A stretch of 64,000 nucleotides of DNA from CAYWEM01 sp964457225 (GTDB lineage: Bacteria > Acidobacteriota > Aminicenantia > UBA2199). Below the pieces are notes generated by a model that was not told the origin of the DNA, did not search any database, and was given only the letters and a program-made list of their open reading frames with translations. The translations under genes and the position numbers were made by a program. Numbering within the stretch: the first letter of the stretch is position 1; the number at the start of each line of letters is the position of its first letter. Shown piece by piece: positions 17,836-27,351 of this stretch. The stretch lies in contig CAYWEM010000013.1 in the NCBI GenBank assembly GCA_964457225.1, positions 14,970-78,969 of the forward strand, given 5' to 3'.

Positions 17836-19737
17836 ATGACCAAAAAGATAAGGCAATTGGTACTGTTTTCAATCCTGCTGCTGTTAATTGTCCTGTGGTT
17901 TGCCCTGACTACGGGTGAACATCAAGAGCCATTCAATCCAAATCTGCTGGCCGCTCATTTGACCTGGATATGCCCGCCAGGCTGGGAAGAAAAATTTGCC
18001 CTGTTCCTGACCGGAGAAGAAGTTCAGAAGGTTTTCAAACAGGATACTCAGAATTCCCTGTATTCTGAAGACTCCCGGCGGGGCCGCATCAGGTATGCCG
18101 GTGTGAGCTACCACGGCCTTTTCGCCTTCGAAGAATCAGCCATAGAAATAAAGCCGCAATCATGGGACCGGGGCGTCAATTCCCTGGAACTGACGATTTA
18201 CAACGCTCCCGGAGCGCGACTGCTTTACCGGATCGGCGTGCGCACCAGGGCTTCCGCCGAGTGGAGCCGACCGGTTCAATATCTTTACAAGCATACTTTT
18301 GACCGCGAAGTGATGGAGAAAGTCAGCATCACTTTTCCCGAAAGCGTTGATGAAGTCACCGAAATCGTCCTGGAAACAAGGGGCAGCGGCGCCGGAGCCT
18401 GGATAAACCCGCGACTGGTGAGGTCCGCGGCCCGGTCCAGGCTGTTCGTGGTTATCCTGCTGGATGCTCTGAGAGCCGACCATCTTTCCCTGTACGGCTA
18501 CCAAAGGCCGACTTCCCCGTTTCTCGACGCCCTCAGCAAAGAAGCCATGGTGTTCCGCAACGTTTTCAGCACCACTTCCTGGACTTTGCCGGCCGTTGCT
18601 TCCCTGTTTTCGGGAAAGACACCGGATCAACACCTGGTGATGACTCCGGAAGACAGGATTCCGGCCGATATCCCACTGCTGGCCGAGCTGCTGCAGGAGA
18701 GGGGCTTTTTGACCGCCGCCTTTACCGGAGGCGGTTTTGTCGATGACAGTTATGGCTTTGCCAGAGGATTCAACACTTATTCAAATTATCCGGGTGACGT
18801 GTTTTTCTGGGATTCGGCCGAAAAAGTCTTCGACAGCTTCAGGCAATACCTGCATGACAATTCAGCTGAAGATCTGTTCGTTTTTCTGCATACTTACCAG
18901 ATACACGCCCCCTACAAGGCGCCCCCTGAATTCCTGGTGAAAATAAACCCGGAACTGAACGTGAACATGATAGGAATCCGTGATTTCCTCGGCGACAGTT
19001 CCCAATACTTCAGTTCCATTCCCGAACAGGATCGCCGGAACCTGATCGACATTTACGATGCATCCATCATGTACAGCGATCAGGCCCTGGTCGGCGGGGT
19101 GGTCGAATACCTGAGAGAAAACGACCTGTTCGCCGAATCCATGCTGGTGGTGCTGAGTGACCACGGACAGGAATTCTACGATCACTCCAGCTGGGAGCAT
19201 GGTCATTCGTTGTACCGGGAGCTGGTCAGCATCCCCCTGCTGATCAAGTATCCACGCAGCCGCCTGAAAGGGGACGATCATGCCCTGACTTCCATAACCG
19301 ATGTGGCTTCGATTATCCTGGCGGAAAGCGGCATTGAATACGACAAGAAAGCCTTCCCCGGTCGCGGCCGGAAAGGGAATGCCGCTGTTTCAGCATTGCT
19401 GCCCGTTTCACCGATTATCCCGCAGTTTCCCGGGAAGATAGCCCTGATAAACGACCGCTACCACCTGATAATGAACTTCTGGGACCAGGAGAATTCCCGC
19501 TTTTTTAACCCCCCACCTCCGTTTATGCAGGAAATTGAGCTTTACCAGTCCCGGGACCACCGCCAGTTGACCAACCTGGCCGACAGGAGGGGTTATGCGG
19601 TTGATGAATTCCGCTCCAGGCTGGACGGCTATCTGCAATTCTTCCGGCAGGACAGGCCCAGGATGTTTAAAATCGACGGTGAGCTGGAAAAACGTTTGAA
19701 ATCACTCGGATATCTCGGGGGCAGTTCCTCCGAATAA
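17836..19737 (+). CDS. Sulfatase-fold hydrolase/transferase with threonine at the nucleophile position
   Basis: 633 residues: one N-terminal membrane anchor (about 5-25), a 170-residue N-terminal domain, then an alkaline-phosphatase/sulfatase fold. Metal-site motifs LLDALRADH (Asp210, Asp215) and LSDHGQEFYDH with HGHS are present. At the position of the formylglycine cysteine (C-x-P-S-R) the protein has T-L-P-A with Thr250 (TSWTLPAVAS). A threonine nucleophile is known from phosphoethanolamine and glycerol-phosphate transferases of the same fold, so transfer or hydrolysis of a phosphoester is more likely than classical sulfate-ester cleavage. Its location after two glycosyltransferases suggests surface glycan decoration. 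Confidence 0.78.
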   Translation: MTKKIRQLVLFSILLLLIVLWFALTTGEHQEPFNPNLLAAHLTWICPPGWEEKFALFLTGEEVQKVFKQDTQNSLYSEDSRRGRIRYAGVSYHGLFAFEESAIEIKPQSWDRGVNSLELTIYNAPGARLLYRIGVRTRASAEWSRPVQYLYKHTFDREVMEKVSITFPESVDEVTEIVLETRGSGAGAWINPRLVRSAARSRLFVVILLDALRADHLSLYGYQRPTSPFLDALSKEAMVFRNVFSTTSWTLPAVASLFSGKTPDQHLVMTPEDRIPADIPLLAELLQERGFLTAAFTGGGFVDDSYGFARGFNTYSNYPGDVFFWDSAEKVFDSFRQYLHDNSAEDLFVFLHTYQIHAPYKAPPEFLVKINPELNVNMIGIRDFLGDSSQYFSSIPEQDRRNLIDIYDASIMYSDQALVGGVVEYLRENDLFAESMLVVLSDHGQEFYDHSSWEHGHSLYRELVSIPLLIKYPRSRLKGDDHALTSITDVASIILAESGIEYDKKAFPGRGRKGNAAVSALLPVSPIIPQFPGKIALINDRYHLIMNFWDQENSRFFNPPPPFMQEIELYQSRDHRQLTNLADRRGYAVDEFRSRLDGYLQFFRQDRPRMFKIDGELEKRLKSLGYLGGSSSE

Positions 19738-19752
19738 AAGACGCCGGCACTT

Positions 19753-19782
19753 TTTTCAGGCCGATGCCCGTTGTGTTATAAT
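19753..19782 (+). promoter_or_regulatory. Extended -10 promoter
   Basis: TGT directly before a perfect TATAAT (19777-19782) makes an extended -10 element; a weak TTTTCA -35 lies 18 bp upstream (19753-19758). Expected start near 19789, with a leader of about 38 bases carrying AGGAGG before the ATG at 19827. Confidence 0.6.
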
Positions 19783-19826
19783 AATAAAAAAATGAAGTCC
19801 CGGTACATCCCATAGGAGGAACATTC

Positions 19827-20927
19827 ATGGTCAAGGCAAAAGTTGCGGTCTTGAAAACAAAACCCTCGACGATCAATGAAGATATGCAAAGGCTGTGTGA
19901 GCTTGCCGGCCTGCCCCAGGCGATGGACAACAACAAGACGACCATTCTCAAGGACAACATCACCTGGCACAATCTTTTTCCCGGAGTCAACACCACGCCC
20001 TGGCAGCTCGAAGCAACGATCAAAGCTCTCAGGGCTTCAGGATACACGGACCTGAGCGCGGTGCACAATCATACGGTGGTCACTCTGCCCGAAAAAGGCG
20101 AGAAAGAACTTAAATTCGCCCCGATATATGAAAAACACTCCATCCCGGTTCTGTACAATTTCCTGGAGCGGGATATGAAGTGGATTGAATTCAAGCCTTC
20201 TTTCAAGACCCTGGCCCTGCATCGCATATTTCCTGAGGGCATAATGATCCCGGACTATTTCGCGGGTAAGAACATCGTTCATCTGCCAACGGTCAAGACT
20301 CATTCCTACACCGGTTACACCGGGGCAATGAAAAACGCTTTCGGCGGTCTGCTCAACTACCGCCGCCATTACACCCACACCTGGATTCATGAAACCCTGG
20401 TTGATCTCCTGGCCATCGGCCGGGAAATCCACAGCGGCATGTTCGCGGTAATGGACGGCACAACCGCCGGCATGGGACCGGGACCGCGCACGGTAATTCC
20501 GATCGATAAAAACGTCATCCTGGCTTCAGCCGACCAGGTGGCCATAGATGCCGTGGCCGCCACCATGATGGGCATGGATTGGAAAAAACTGCCCTGCATA
20601 GCCCTGGCCCATGAACATGGACTGGGAGTGGGCGATCCGGGAGAAATAGAAATAGTCGGAGACCAGCAGGCAGCTGCCGAACGCTGGAATTTCAAGGTCG
20701 GAGTAAACCTGGCCACCGGGGTCGGCCGGGCGCTTTGGCATGACACCCCCTTGAAATACCTGCAGAAACTCTTCTTCCACACTCCGCTGGTTAACGTTTT
20801 CATTTTCGCCTCTGAGTTTTATCATGACAAGGTCTGGTACAACCTGAAAGGCCGGCCTGTAGTGCGCCGCTGGCTGGCTGAATCCCAATGGGGCCGCCTT
20901 TTCGATTCTTACCCTTCACAGGAGTAA
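19827..20927 (+). CDS. DUF362 domain-containing protein
   Basis: 366 residues, cytoplasmic by composition. The DUF362 core is visible: HLPTVKTHSYTGYTGAMKN near 155-175, then VMDGTTAGMGPGP and a conserved segment ILASADQVAIDAVAATMMG near 235-255. Many DUF362 proteins carry a ferredoxin-type cysteine cluster; none is seen here. Function of the family is unknown. It has its own promoter and a good AGGAGG. The LptC/OstA-like gene follows after 10 bp. Confidence 0.82.
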   Translation: MVKAKVAVLKTKPSTINEDMQRLCELAGLPQAMDNNKTTILKDNITWHNLFPGVNTTPWQLEATIKALRASGYTDLSAVHNHTVVTLPEKGEKELKFAPIYEKHSIPVLYNFLERDMKWIEFKPSFKTLALHRIFPEGIMIPDYFAGKNIVHLPTVKTHSYTGYTGAMKNAFGGLLNYRRHYTHTWIHETLVDLLAIGREIHSGMFAVMDGTTAGMGPGPRTVIPIDKNVILASADQVAIDAVAATMMGMDWKKLPCIALAHEHGLGVGDPGEIEIVGDQQAAAERWNFKVGVNLATGVGRALWHDTPLKYLQKLFFHTPLVNVFIFASEFYHDKVWYNLKGRPVVRRWLAESQWGRLFDSYPSQE

Positions 20928-20937
20928 TCCGGCGGAC

Positions 20938-22785
20938 ATGAAATCTATTCTCCGCCTGAAATGGATTGTCCTGCTGATCAGCCTGGTTCTGGTGCTGGCG
21001 GTTCTGTTCAAGTTCAGAGGCGGCAGGGAACCAGAACTGGAAATCAAGCCCGGGATCGAGGGCACGGAGTTGGTATATCTCGGTTTTGACCGGGATAACC
21101 GCCAGAGTGTTGAGATCCGCTGTCGGGAGTCAAGGAGCGGAGAGCACGGCAGAATAATTATGACCGATGTCTTCAGCAGGATATTCCGCAAGGGCCGGAT
21201 GAAAGGCGACATGATCATCAGCGGAGAATCAGGCGAAGTGACGGCTGATTACCGGGAAATCAGGATCAAGGACAACGCCCGGATCGAGTCTGAAACTTTC
21301 AGCATGAATGCCGACCGTTTCAGCCTGCTTCACGGTGATTACCTGATGAACCTGGAATGGGTAGATTTCAGCAATCGGGATAATCTGCGGGGCCGGGCCC
21401 TCAAGGGGATGGAGTTTTTCCTGGAAAACGACGGCATCAGGCTCTTCCAGGTTTCAGGTACCTGGAGCGGCGACCGGGGGGCATTTGACTTTAAAACCGA
21501 AAAGCTGTGGATATTCGACGAACCTCAGCTGCTGATGATGTACGGCGGCAACAGCATGGTTTCCGCCGAGGCTGAATTGAGGGGAGCTTTCCTGGCGGCT
21601 TCGCTGGCTGACGGTTTTCAGAGACTGCTCAGCGTGACCGTGGAAGGCGATGCCTTTTTCAGCGGCCGGTTCAACGACGGTGATGAACTCTGGCAGGACC
21701 GCCGCGGCAGCGGCGGGATGATGAAGAGCGAATACGACCTGAATGGAAAGCTGTCCTCAATACTGATCATGGACCAGGCCGAAGCAAAAGTGGAGGGACC
21801 GGATGAATGGTATGAGGCGCTTTCCGACCATATGAAAATGGATTTCACCGAGGAAAGACTCAGCGCCATGCGCCTGTTGGCCCCGGGAATGATCAGCGGC
21901 GGCGGGGCCAATGAATTCAAGCTTGCCGGAGACCGGGTTACTGCCGCTTTCGGCAAGGATGGAGAACTCCGGGATGTCATCATCGAGGGAACTGCATTTT
22001 TCCAGGCCCGTGGTATCAGGGCCGAGGGGGATCGCATCAGGAGATCCTTTGCCAACGGAACTATAAGTGTTCAGGGGCGCCCGGCCCTGGTCATGGATCG
22101 TGAGAATCGTTTCAGCGCCGACCGCTTCCAGGGGTTCAGCGAAAAAGGGGAAATGGTCAGCCAGGGCCCGGTCAAATCGGTTGTCGTTTTTTCAGCGGAA
22201 GAAGGAGTCTTTTCCGGTGATGATTGTTTCATATCGGCCGGCTCCCTGCATTTGCTGGAAAACGGAGCCGTCATCAGATACGGTTCCCAGGTGGTGATCG
22301 TTCAGAACAAGATGAACCTGAAAGCAGATAAAGTCAATTTCGACCGCCGGGTCGGCGGCATGGAAGCTTTCGGCAAAGTTGAAATGCAGCTCACAGGAAA
22401 TGATGACGCCCTGAGCATGAGCGGTGACTCCATTGTTTACCAGGCGGGGGAAAACAGGCTGATCATCGACGGCAACTGCCGGATTACCAGTTCCGGCAAT
22501 TCACTGCGGTCCAAAAGAGCATCAATCATATTGGGGGAGGATCGCAATCCGATGAATATCGAAGCCTGGGAAGTGACTGAATTCCGGAACCAGGAAGTAA
22601 GCGGCCGGGCCAGGGAGATGCACTGGGATTACCGCGGTCAGCTGGTCAGGTTTTCCGGCCAGGCAAGGATCAACAGGATTGATGGCGGAGGCAGTGAAGG
22701 AGACGAACTGGAGCTGGATCTGAAAAGCGGCCTGGTCCGGGTACAGGACCGCAGCCGCCGTTCCCGGACTAAGATCGGGGAGTGA
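20938..22785 (+). CDS. LptC/LptA (OstA)-like lipopolysaccharide transport protein
   Basis: 615 residues: a single N-terminal membrane helix (about 7-24, LKWIVLLISLVLVLAVLF) followed by an extended, beta-rich sequence with repeated short strands, as in the beta-jellyroll of LptC and the OstA domain of LptA. Segments such as SGESGEVTADYREIRIKDNA (about 95-114) and MNLKADKVNFDRRVGGMEAFG (455-475) follow the OstA style of 'build structure, then name its effect on an edge strand'. It is far longer than LptC (about 190) or LptA (about 185) alone, so it may cover both roles or form a longer periplasmic bridge. No ABC subunit gene is adjacent. Confidence 0.65.
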   Translation: MKSILRLKWIVLLISLVLVLAVLFKFRGGREPELEIKPGIEGTELVYLGFDRDNRQSVEIRCRESRSGEHGRIIMTDVFSRIFRKGRMKGDMIISGESGEVTADYREIRIKDNARIESETFSMNADRFSLLHGDYLMNLEWVDFSNRDNLRGRALKGMEFFLENDGIRLFQVSGTWSGDRGAFDFKTEKLWIFDEPQLLMMYGGNSMVSAEAELRGAFLAASLADGFQRLLSVTVEGDAFFSGRFNDGDELWQDRRGSGGMMKSEYDLNGKLSSILIMDQAEAKVEGPDEWYEALSDHMKMDFTEERLSAMRLLAPGMISGGGANEFKLAGDRVTAAFGKDGELRDVIIEGTAFFQARGIRAEGDRIRRSFANGTISVQGRPALVMDRENRFSADRFQGFSEKGEMVSQGPVKSVVVFSAEEGVFSGDDCFISAGSLHLLENGAVIRYGSQVVIVQNKMNLKADKVNFDRRVGGMEAFGKVEMQLTGNDDALSMSGDSIVYQAGENRLIIDGNCRITSSGNSLRSKRASIILGEDRNPMNIEAWEVTEFRNQEVSGRAREMHWDYRGQLVRFSGQARINRIDGGGSEGDELELDLKSGLVRVQDRSRRSRTKIGE

Positions 22786-22807
22786 CAGTCAAACAATGCC
22801 GGGCAAC

Positions 22808-22836
22808 TTGATTTTTAACTGCTCTTCTTTTATGAT
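22808..22836 (+). promoter_or_regulatory. Sigma-70-type promoter ahead of the S55-like peptidase gene
   Basis: TTGATT (22808-22813), 17 bp spacer, TATGAT (22831-22836). Expected start near 22843, giving a leader of about 140 bases before the ATG at 22984. The leader has no recognised riboswitch fold. Confidence 0.5.
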
Positions 22837-22983
22837 TTTCTTTAATGCCGAGAATGCAGTCAGGAGGCTGTCAGTTCTAAATGCCAAATAATTCATCTGC
22901 ACCGAAGTCAAGTATTTGCGGTTGTCCCGGATGCTGGAAATAACTGTCTCACCAGCCGGATAATGATCTTCCTGGAGAAATAC

Positions 22984-24753
22984 ATGAAAAAAGCGATAAC
23001 GTTGTTGGTCTTATTGTCGCTGGCGCTTTTCGCCTGGCCGGATATCATGAAAGTCAGCGAAATCAAGGCCGGCATGCAGGGAGAAGGAAAAACCATTTTC
23101 AAAGACTCCCAGGTGGAAAAGTTTTCTTTCAAGGTGCTCGGAATACTTGAAAAATTCGTCCCCAACAAGGATCTGATCATAGTGGAACTGCTTTCACCGG
23201 AGATCCAGGAGAGCGGGGTCATGGCCGGCATGAGCGGCAGTCCACTCTACATAGACGGCAAAATAATCGGCGCGGTCAGTTACGGCTTTTCTTTCGCCAA
23301 AAAGCCCATCGCCGGGGTCACGCCGATAGAAGACATCATCAGCACTTTCGAGTACAACAAGCCGTCTTACTCGATTGACCTGGGTGAAATCCGCCTGGAT
23401 TTCAGTGCCGAGAACACGGCCATGATAAACAGGCTGGTAGTCCAGGAATTGCAGCGCCTGGCCAGTCACGCCCCGCTGGAATCGCTGCGTCCTATTCAAT
23501 TGCTTTCCATCAGCAGAGGATTCCTGCCCCAGGCGACGGCCATGCTTACGCCGGTTTTCAGCCAGGTCCAGGGTTCACTGGGAAAAGACCTTGGCCCCCG
23601 TCGCCTGGGGGCGGAGAGGCCGCGCCTGGCTCCGGCCGATGCCGTATCAATCCCCCTGGTCCGGGGTGATTTCGAGTATTCGGCTTCCGGCACCGTGACC
23701 CATGTCGATCAGAACCTGGTTTACATGTTCGGCCACCCGTTTTTCAACCTGGGAACAGTTGATTTTCCCATGCATGCCGCCGAGATTATCACGGTTGTGC
23801 CTTCCTTTCAGAATTCCTTTAAACTGGCCGCCAGCCGCCAGATGATCGGCCGGGTCAGGCAGGACCGTTTTTCCGCGGTCCAGGGTGAGCTGGGCAGCTA
23901 TCCCTACATGATTCCGATGAAAGTGCTGGTCAAGAACCGTAACCGCAGTTTCAACCTGGAAATGGTTGATCATCCCCTGTTGACTCCGGCTCTTTCCTAC
24001 ATTTCCCTGATGAACATCTTCATGTCCGAATTCCAGCAATACGGTTTCAGTTCACTCAGTATCAACGCCCGGGTATTCGTCGAAAACGAGGAAAACATAG
24101 TCATCGATGATCTCTACAGCGGTACCGCTTCATTCGAAGAGTTTTCCAATCTCATGCTGGCGGTCAACTTCTTTCTGATGAACAACCGTGAAAGAAAGCT
24201 GAAAATACAGAAAATCGACATTGAAATAAACGGCATGGAAACCATCCGCAGATCGGAGATAGAAAACGTCCTGCTTGAGAAAAACACCTTTTTACCGGGC
24301 GAGGCCATGAACCTGGTGCTTCAGATGAAGAACGAACGAGGAGCGGATGTTCAGGAAAGCCTGACTCTGCGTGCTCCACAGCTCAAACCCGGCACGGTAT
24401 TCTACCTGATGGTAGCCGATTCAGCCTCGATCGTCGAGTTCGATTCGAGAATCATCCGCAGTTCTTATTTTCCCGGCAAAGTGAGCCAGCTGATCCGGGC
24501 GATCAACAATCTGCGCAAGAACAACCGGGTTTACCTGAGGTTTTTCGTGCCTTCACAGGGCCTTTTCATCAGGGGCTATGAATACTCCAACCTGCCTTCA
24601 TCGATTCGTAATGTTCTCACCTTCCAGCGTAGTTCCGATGACCGCAGTGACCTGGCGGTTTCAAACGTGGTTGAATACCAATATCCGGTATCCACCCAGG
24701 TACGGGGCAGGAAAATAATCCAACTCAAGATAAGAGAGATGAAAAATGAATAA
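22984..24753 (+). CDS. SpoIVB-type (S55) serine peptidase-like secreted protein
   Basis: 589 residues with a signal peptide (MKKAITLLVLLSLALFAWP). Around residue 80 lies GVMAGMSGSPLYIDGKIIGAV, in which GMSGSP with Ser84 matches the nucleophile motif of S55 peptidases (SpoIVB) and the chymotrypsin GDSGGP box. A second conserved patch is FGHPFFNLG near 255. The remainder, up to residue 589, is of unknown fold. The organism need not sporulate: S55-domain proteins are widespread in non-sporulating Acidobacteriota-like genomes. ATG 22984 is preferred over 22963 because GGAG at 22974-22977 is well spaced. It overlaps the next gene by 8 bp. Confidence 0.75.
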   Translation: MKKAITLLVLLSLALFAWPDIMKVSEIKAGMQGEGKTIFKDSQVEKFSFKVLGILEKFVPNKDLIIVELLSPEIQESGVMAGMSGSPLYIDGKIIGAVSYGFSFAKKPIAGVTPIEDIISTFEYNKPSYSIDLGEIRLDFSAENTAMINRLVVQELQRLASHAPLESLRPIQLLSISRGFLPQATAMLTPVFSQVQGSLGKDLGPRRLGAERPRLAPADAVSIPLVRGDFEYSASGTVTHVDQNLVYMFGHPFFNLGTVDFPMHAAEIITVVPSFQNSFKLAASRQMIGRVRQDRFSAVQGELGSYPYMIPMKVLVKNRNRSFNLEMVDHPLLTPALSYISLMNIFMSEFQQYGFSSLSINARVFVENEENIVIDDLYSGTASFEEFSNLMLAVNFFLMNNRERKLKIQKIDIEINGMETIRRSEIENVLLEKNTFLPGEAMNLVLQMKNERGADVQESLTLRAPQLKPGTVFYLMVADSASIVEFDSRIIRSSYFPGKVSQLIRAINNLRKNNRVYLRFFVPSQGLFIRGYEYSNLPSSIRNVLTFQRSSDDRSDLAVSNVVEYQYPVSTQVRGRKIIQLKIREMKNE

Positions 24754-26779
24754 GAAAACAGTTTTGGTGCTGATCTTCGTGCTGTTTATGCTGCAGGCCC
24801 TGACTGCGGTGCAGGTGAAAAAAATCGAAAAGACCAGTTTCGAGGATTTCAGTCCCGGCAGCCTGCTGGGCTTGACCCTGGACAGCCAGGGCAGGCTTTC
24901 ACTGGGCCCCCGCTTCAAAACCATGAACGGGCCGGAAGAAGAGTTTTACCTGGCCATCGACCAGGCCCGGAACGGGGATATCATCATCGGCAGCGGACAG
25001 CGTGGGAACGTTCACCGCCTTAACGCCGACGGCAGTGTTGAGCTTCTTTTTCAGGCCGCTCAGCCAGATATTTACGCCCTGCTGACCTCCGGCAATGGAG
25101 ATGTGTTCGTGGCTTCTTCTCCCCAGGGCAGGCTTTTCCGGATCGACAAGGAAGGCAAATCCCAGGAGCTTTTCCGGCCTGAAGAACGCTTTATCTGGGA
25201 CTTGAAAGAGGATGCCGAGGGCAACCTGGTGGTGGCGACCGGGAACAGCGGCGCTGTTTACCTGGTTAACCGTTCCGGTGAAGCACAGAAGATACTTTCA
25301 CCGGCCGATGCCCATCTGGTCACCCTGCACCTGGCCCAGGACGGAGCCATTCTGGTCGGCAGCGGTGACCGGGGTTTGCTTTACCAGATCAAGAACCGCA
25401 AAGTGCGGGTGCTTTTTGAATCCCCCCTGGAGGAAATCAAGGGGATATGCGAGGATGCCGAGGGCAATCTGTATTTCGCCGCCGTTAAAAGCACTGCCCA
25501 GGCCAGGGATGCCCAGCAGGCGGGGCTGGATACTATATTCAGACCGGCGGAAGAGCGCCGTAAACCGCAGATAAAGGAAAAGTCGATTGTCTACATGGCC
25601 CGGCCTGACGGATCGGTGGAGACACTCTGGAGCTCAGAGGAAGAATACGTTTACACTCTCTGTTATGATGAAAAAAGGGCGGCCGTGCTGGCCGGTACCG
25701 GGCACAGCGGCCGTATCTACAGCATTTCCAAAGATAAGAGTTTTTCCGTTTATTTTGAAAGTGAATCGGCCCAGGTGTTCAGGATCAAACCCGCGGTCGG
25801 CGGCGGTCTGCTGGTAATCGGGAACAACACGCCGGTTATCCTCAGACTTGAGGATACTCTCAATAACAGCGGAACCTATGTTTCCGACGTATTCGACGCC
25901 CGCATTCCTTCCCGGTTCGGTCGCCTCGACTGGAGCGGGGAATGGGCCACCCCGGGAAACGTGTCGCTGTTCATCCGGCTCGGCAACTCCAGTATTCCCG
26001 ATGAATCCTGGCTTAGCTGGTCGGCGCCCTTCACCGATGCCGCCAATTCGTCCATCAATCTTTCCGGCTACCGCTTTTTTCAGTTGAAGGTAGTCATAAA
26101 TGCCGCTTCCGCCGCAGAGAAGCCTTTCCTGGATCGCTATACGGCCTATTACCTGGAAGCCAACCAGGCACCGGCAATGAGGTCCATTTCGGTCCGCCGT
26201 CCCGATATTGCTTCTCCTTCAGTTGAAACTACAGACAAAAAAGAGGAAAACAGGCTGGAAAAACAGCTTGAGGTCAATTGGCAATCAATGGATCCCAACC
26301 AGGACGCCCTGAAGTTCGATCTCTTTCTCAGAAGACAGGGATCCCGCGAATGGATTCCAGTCAAGGAAAACCTGCGTGAAAACAAGTTTCAGCTGGCCAT
26401 GGAGATGTTCGCAGACGGTATCTACCAGTTACGGGTGGTCGCCGACGACTCTCTCAGTAATCCACCGGGAATGAGCAAAAAAACTTCGATCCTTTCAAAA
26501 CCTTTTGTCATAGATTCCACTGCTCCGGTGGTGAGAGATCTGACAGTCAAGGGAGACAGGGTCACTTTCACGGTTGTCGATGAAACCTCGATAGTTGCCC
26601 AGGTGCTCTATTCACTGGACGGCCGTGACTGGTTTCCTCTTTTCCCGCTTGACCTGATTAACGATTCCAAAATCGAAAAATACGACACCTCGATCCCCGG
26701 CCTGGCTGCTGCCAAAATACTCTATCTCAAGGTCAGTGATGAATTCGCCAATGCCAAGGTTTTTCAGAAGGAACTATAA
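24746..26779 (+). CDS. Secreted beta-propeller protein of unknown function
   Basis: 677 residues with signal peptide (residues 1-21). From about 55 to 370 it shows repeated blade-like units such as NGDIIIGSGQRGNVHRL, NGDVFVASSPQGRLFRI, GNLVVATGNSGAVYLV and GAILVGSGDRGLLYQI, about 40 residues apart: an NHL/WD-like propeller. Residues 380-480 look like a discoidin/jelly-roll domain and 500-677 like Ig-like domains. The start overlaps the stop of the S55-like gene by 8 bp, so the two products are made together and may act as a pair in the periplasm. No catalytic motif is seen. Confidence 0.7.
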   Translation: MNKKTVLVLIFVLFMLQALTAVQVKKIEKTSFEDFSPGSLLGLTLDSQGRLSLGPRFKTMNGPEEEFYLAIDQARNGDIIIGSGQRGNVHRLNADGSVELLFQAAQPDIYALLTSGNGDVFVASSPQGRLFRIDKEGKSQELFRPEERFIWDLKEDAEGNLVVATGNSGAVYLVNRSGEAQKILSPADAHLVTLHLAQDGAILVGSGDRGLLYQIKNRKVRVLFESPLEEIKGICEDAEGNLYFAAVKSTAQARDAQQAGLDTIFRPAEERRKPQIKEKSIVYMARPDGSVETLWSSEEEYVYTLCYDEKRAAVLAGTGHSGRIYSISKDKSFSVYFESESAQVFRIKPAVGGGLLVIGNNTPVILRLEDTLNNSGTYVSDVFDARIPSRFGRLDWSGEWATPGNVSLFIRLGNSSIPDESWLSWSAPFTDAANSSINLSGYRFFQLKVVINAASAAEKPFLDRYTAYYLEANQAPAMRSISVRRPDIASPSVETTDKKEENRLEKQLEVNWQSMDPNQDALKFDLFLRRQGSREWIPVKENLRENKFQLAMEMFADGIYQLRVVADDSLSNPPGMSKKTSILSKPFVIDSTAPVVRDLTVKGDRVTFTVVDETSIVAQVLYSLDGRDWFPLFPLDLINDSKIEKYDTSIPGLAAAKILYLKVSDEFANAKVFQKEL

Positions 26780-26790
26780 TAGGAGGAATC

Positions 26791-27345
26791 ATGTCTGAAG
26801 TGAAATCGATCACCATTCCCCTGGATGATGAAATAGTAGCCGGTCTGCGCAGCGGTGACAACGTGTTGATAACCGGTACAATTCTGACCGGACGCGATGC
26901 CGCCCATAAAAAGTTGATCGACCTGATTCAACAGGGACAGGAATTGCCGGTGGAATTGCAGGGACAGGCGATTTTTTACGTCGGCCCGACTCCGGCCCGG
27001 CCCGGAAATCCAATCGGCTCAGCCGGTCCCACCACCAGCAACCGCATGGACGTATTCACTCCGGAACTGCACAGGCTCGGCCTGAAAGCCACCATTGGGA
27101 AGGGATCCCGCAGCGATGCCGTCAAGGAAGCCCTGCGCCGTTACAAGGCCGTTTACCTGGCTGTAACCGGCGGAGCAGCCGCCCTGGTGTCCAAGGCCAT
27201 AAAAAAATCCGAGGTTGTGGCTTATCCCGAACTTGGTCCGGAAGCCATCCGCAGGCTGGAAGTGGTCGATTTTCCTGCTATCGTGGTCAACGACATGTAC
27301 GGCAACGATCTATACGAGGAAGGCCGGAACAATTTCCGTTCCTGA
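26791..27345 (+). CDS. Fumarate hydratase class I, beta subunit (Fe-S hydro-lyase C-terminal part)
   Basis: 184 residues, the usual size for the detached beta subunit of two-subunit class I fumarase. Signatures include ITGTILTGRDAAHKK near 28-42, YVGPTPARPG, GPTTSNRMD and VTGGAAAL. In the known enzymes this part completes the active site of the alpha subunit that carries the 4Fe-4S cluster and converts fumarate to malate. No alpha subunit gene is next to it; it is instead followed directly by sucC and sucD, so the group is a TCA-cycle operon. AGGAGG precedes the ATG. Confidence 0.88.
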   Translation: MSEVKSITIPLDDEIVAGLRSGDNVLITGTILTGRDAAHKKLIDLIQQGQELPVELQGQAIFYVGPTPARPGNPIGSAGPTTSNRMDVFTPELHRLGLKATIGKGSRSDAVKEALRRYKAVYLAVTGGAAALVSKAIKKSEVVAYPELGPEAIRRLEVVDFPAIVVNDMYGNDLYEEGRNNFRS

Positions 27346-27351
27346 AAACAC

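Noticed and set aside
22786..22983. RNA gene or small protein in the 198 bp gap
   Set aside because: Only a promoter pair was found; no tRNA-like cloverleaf, stable hairpin or credible frame.
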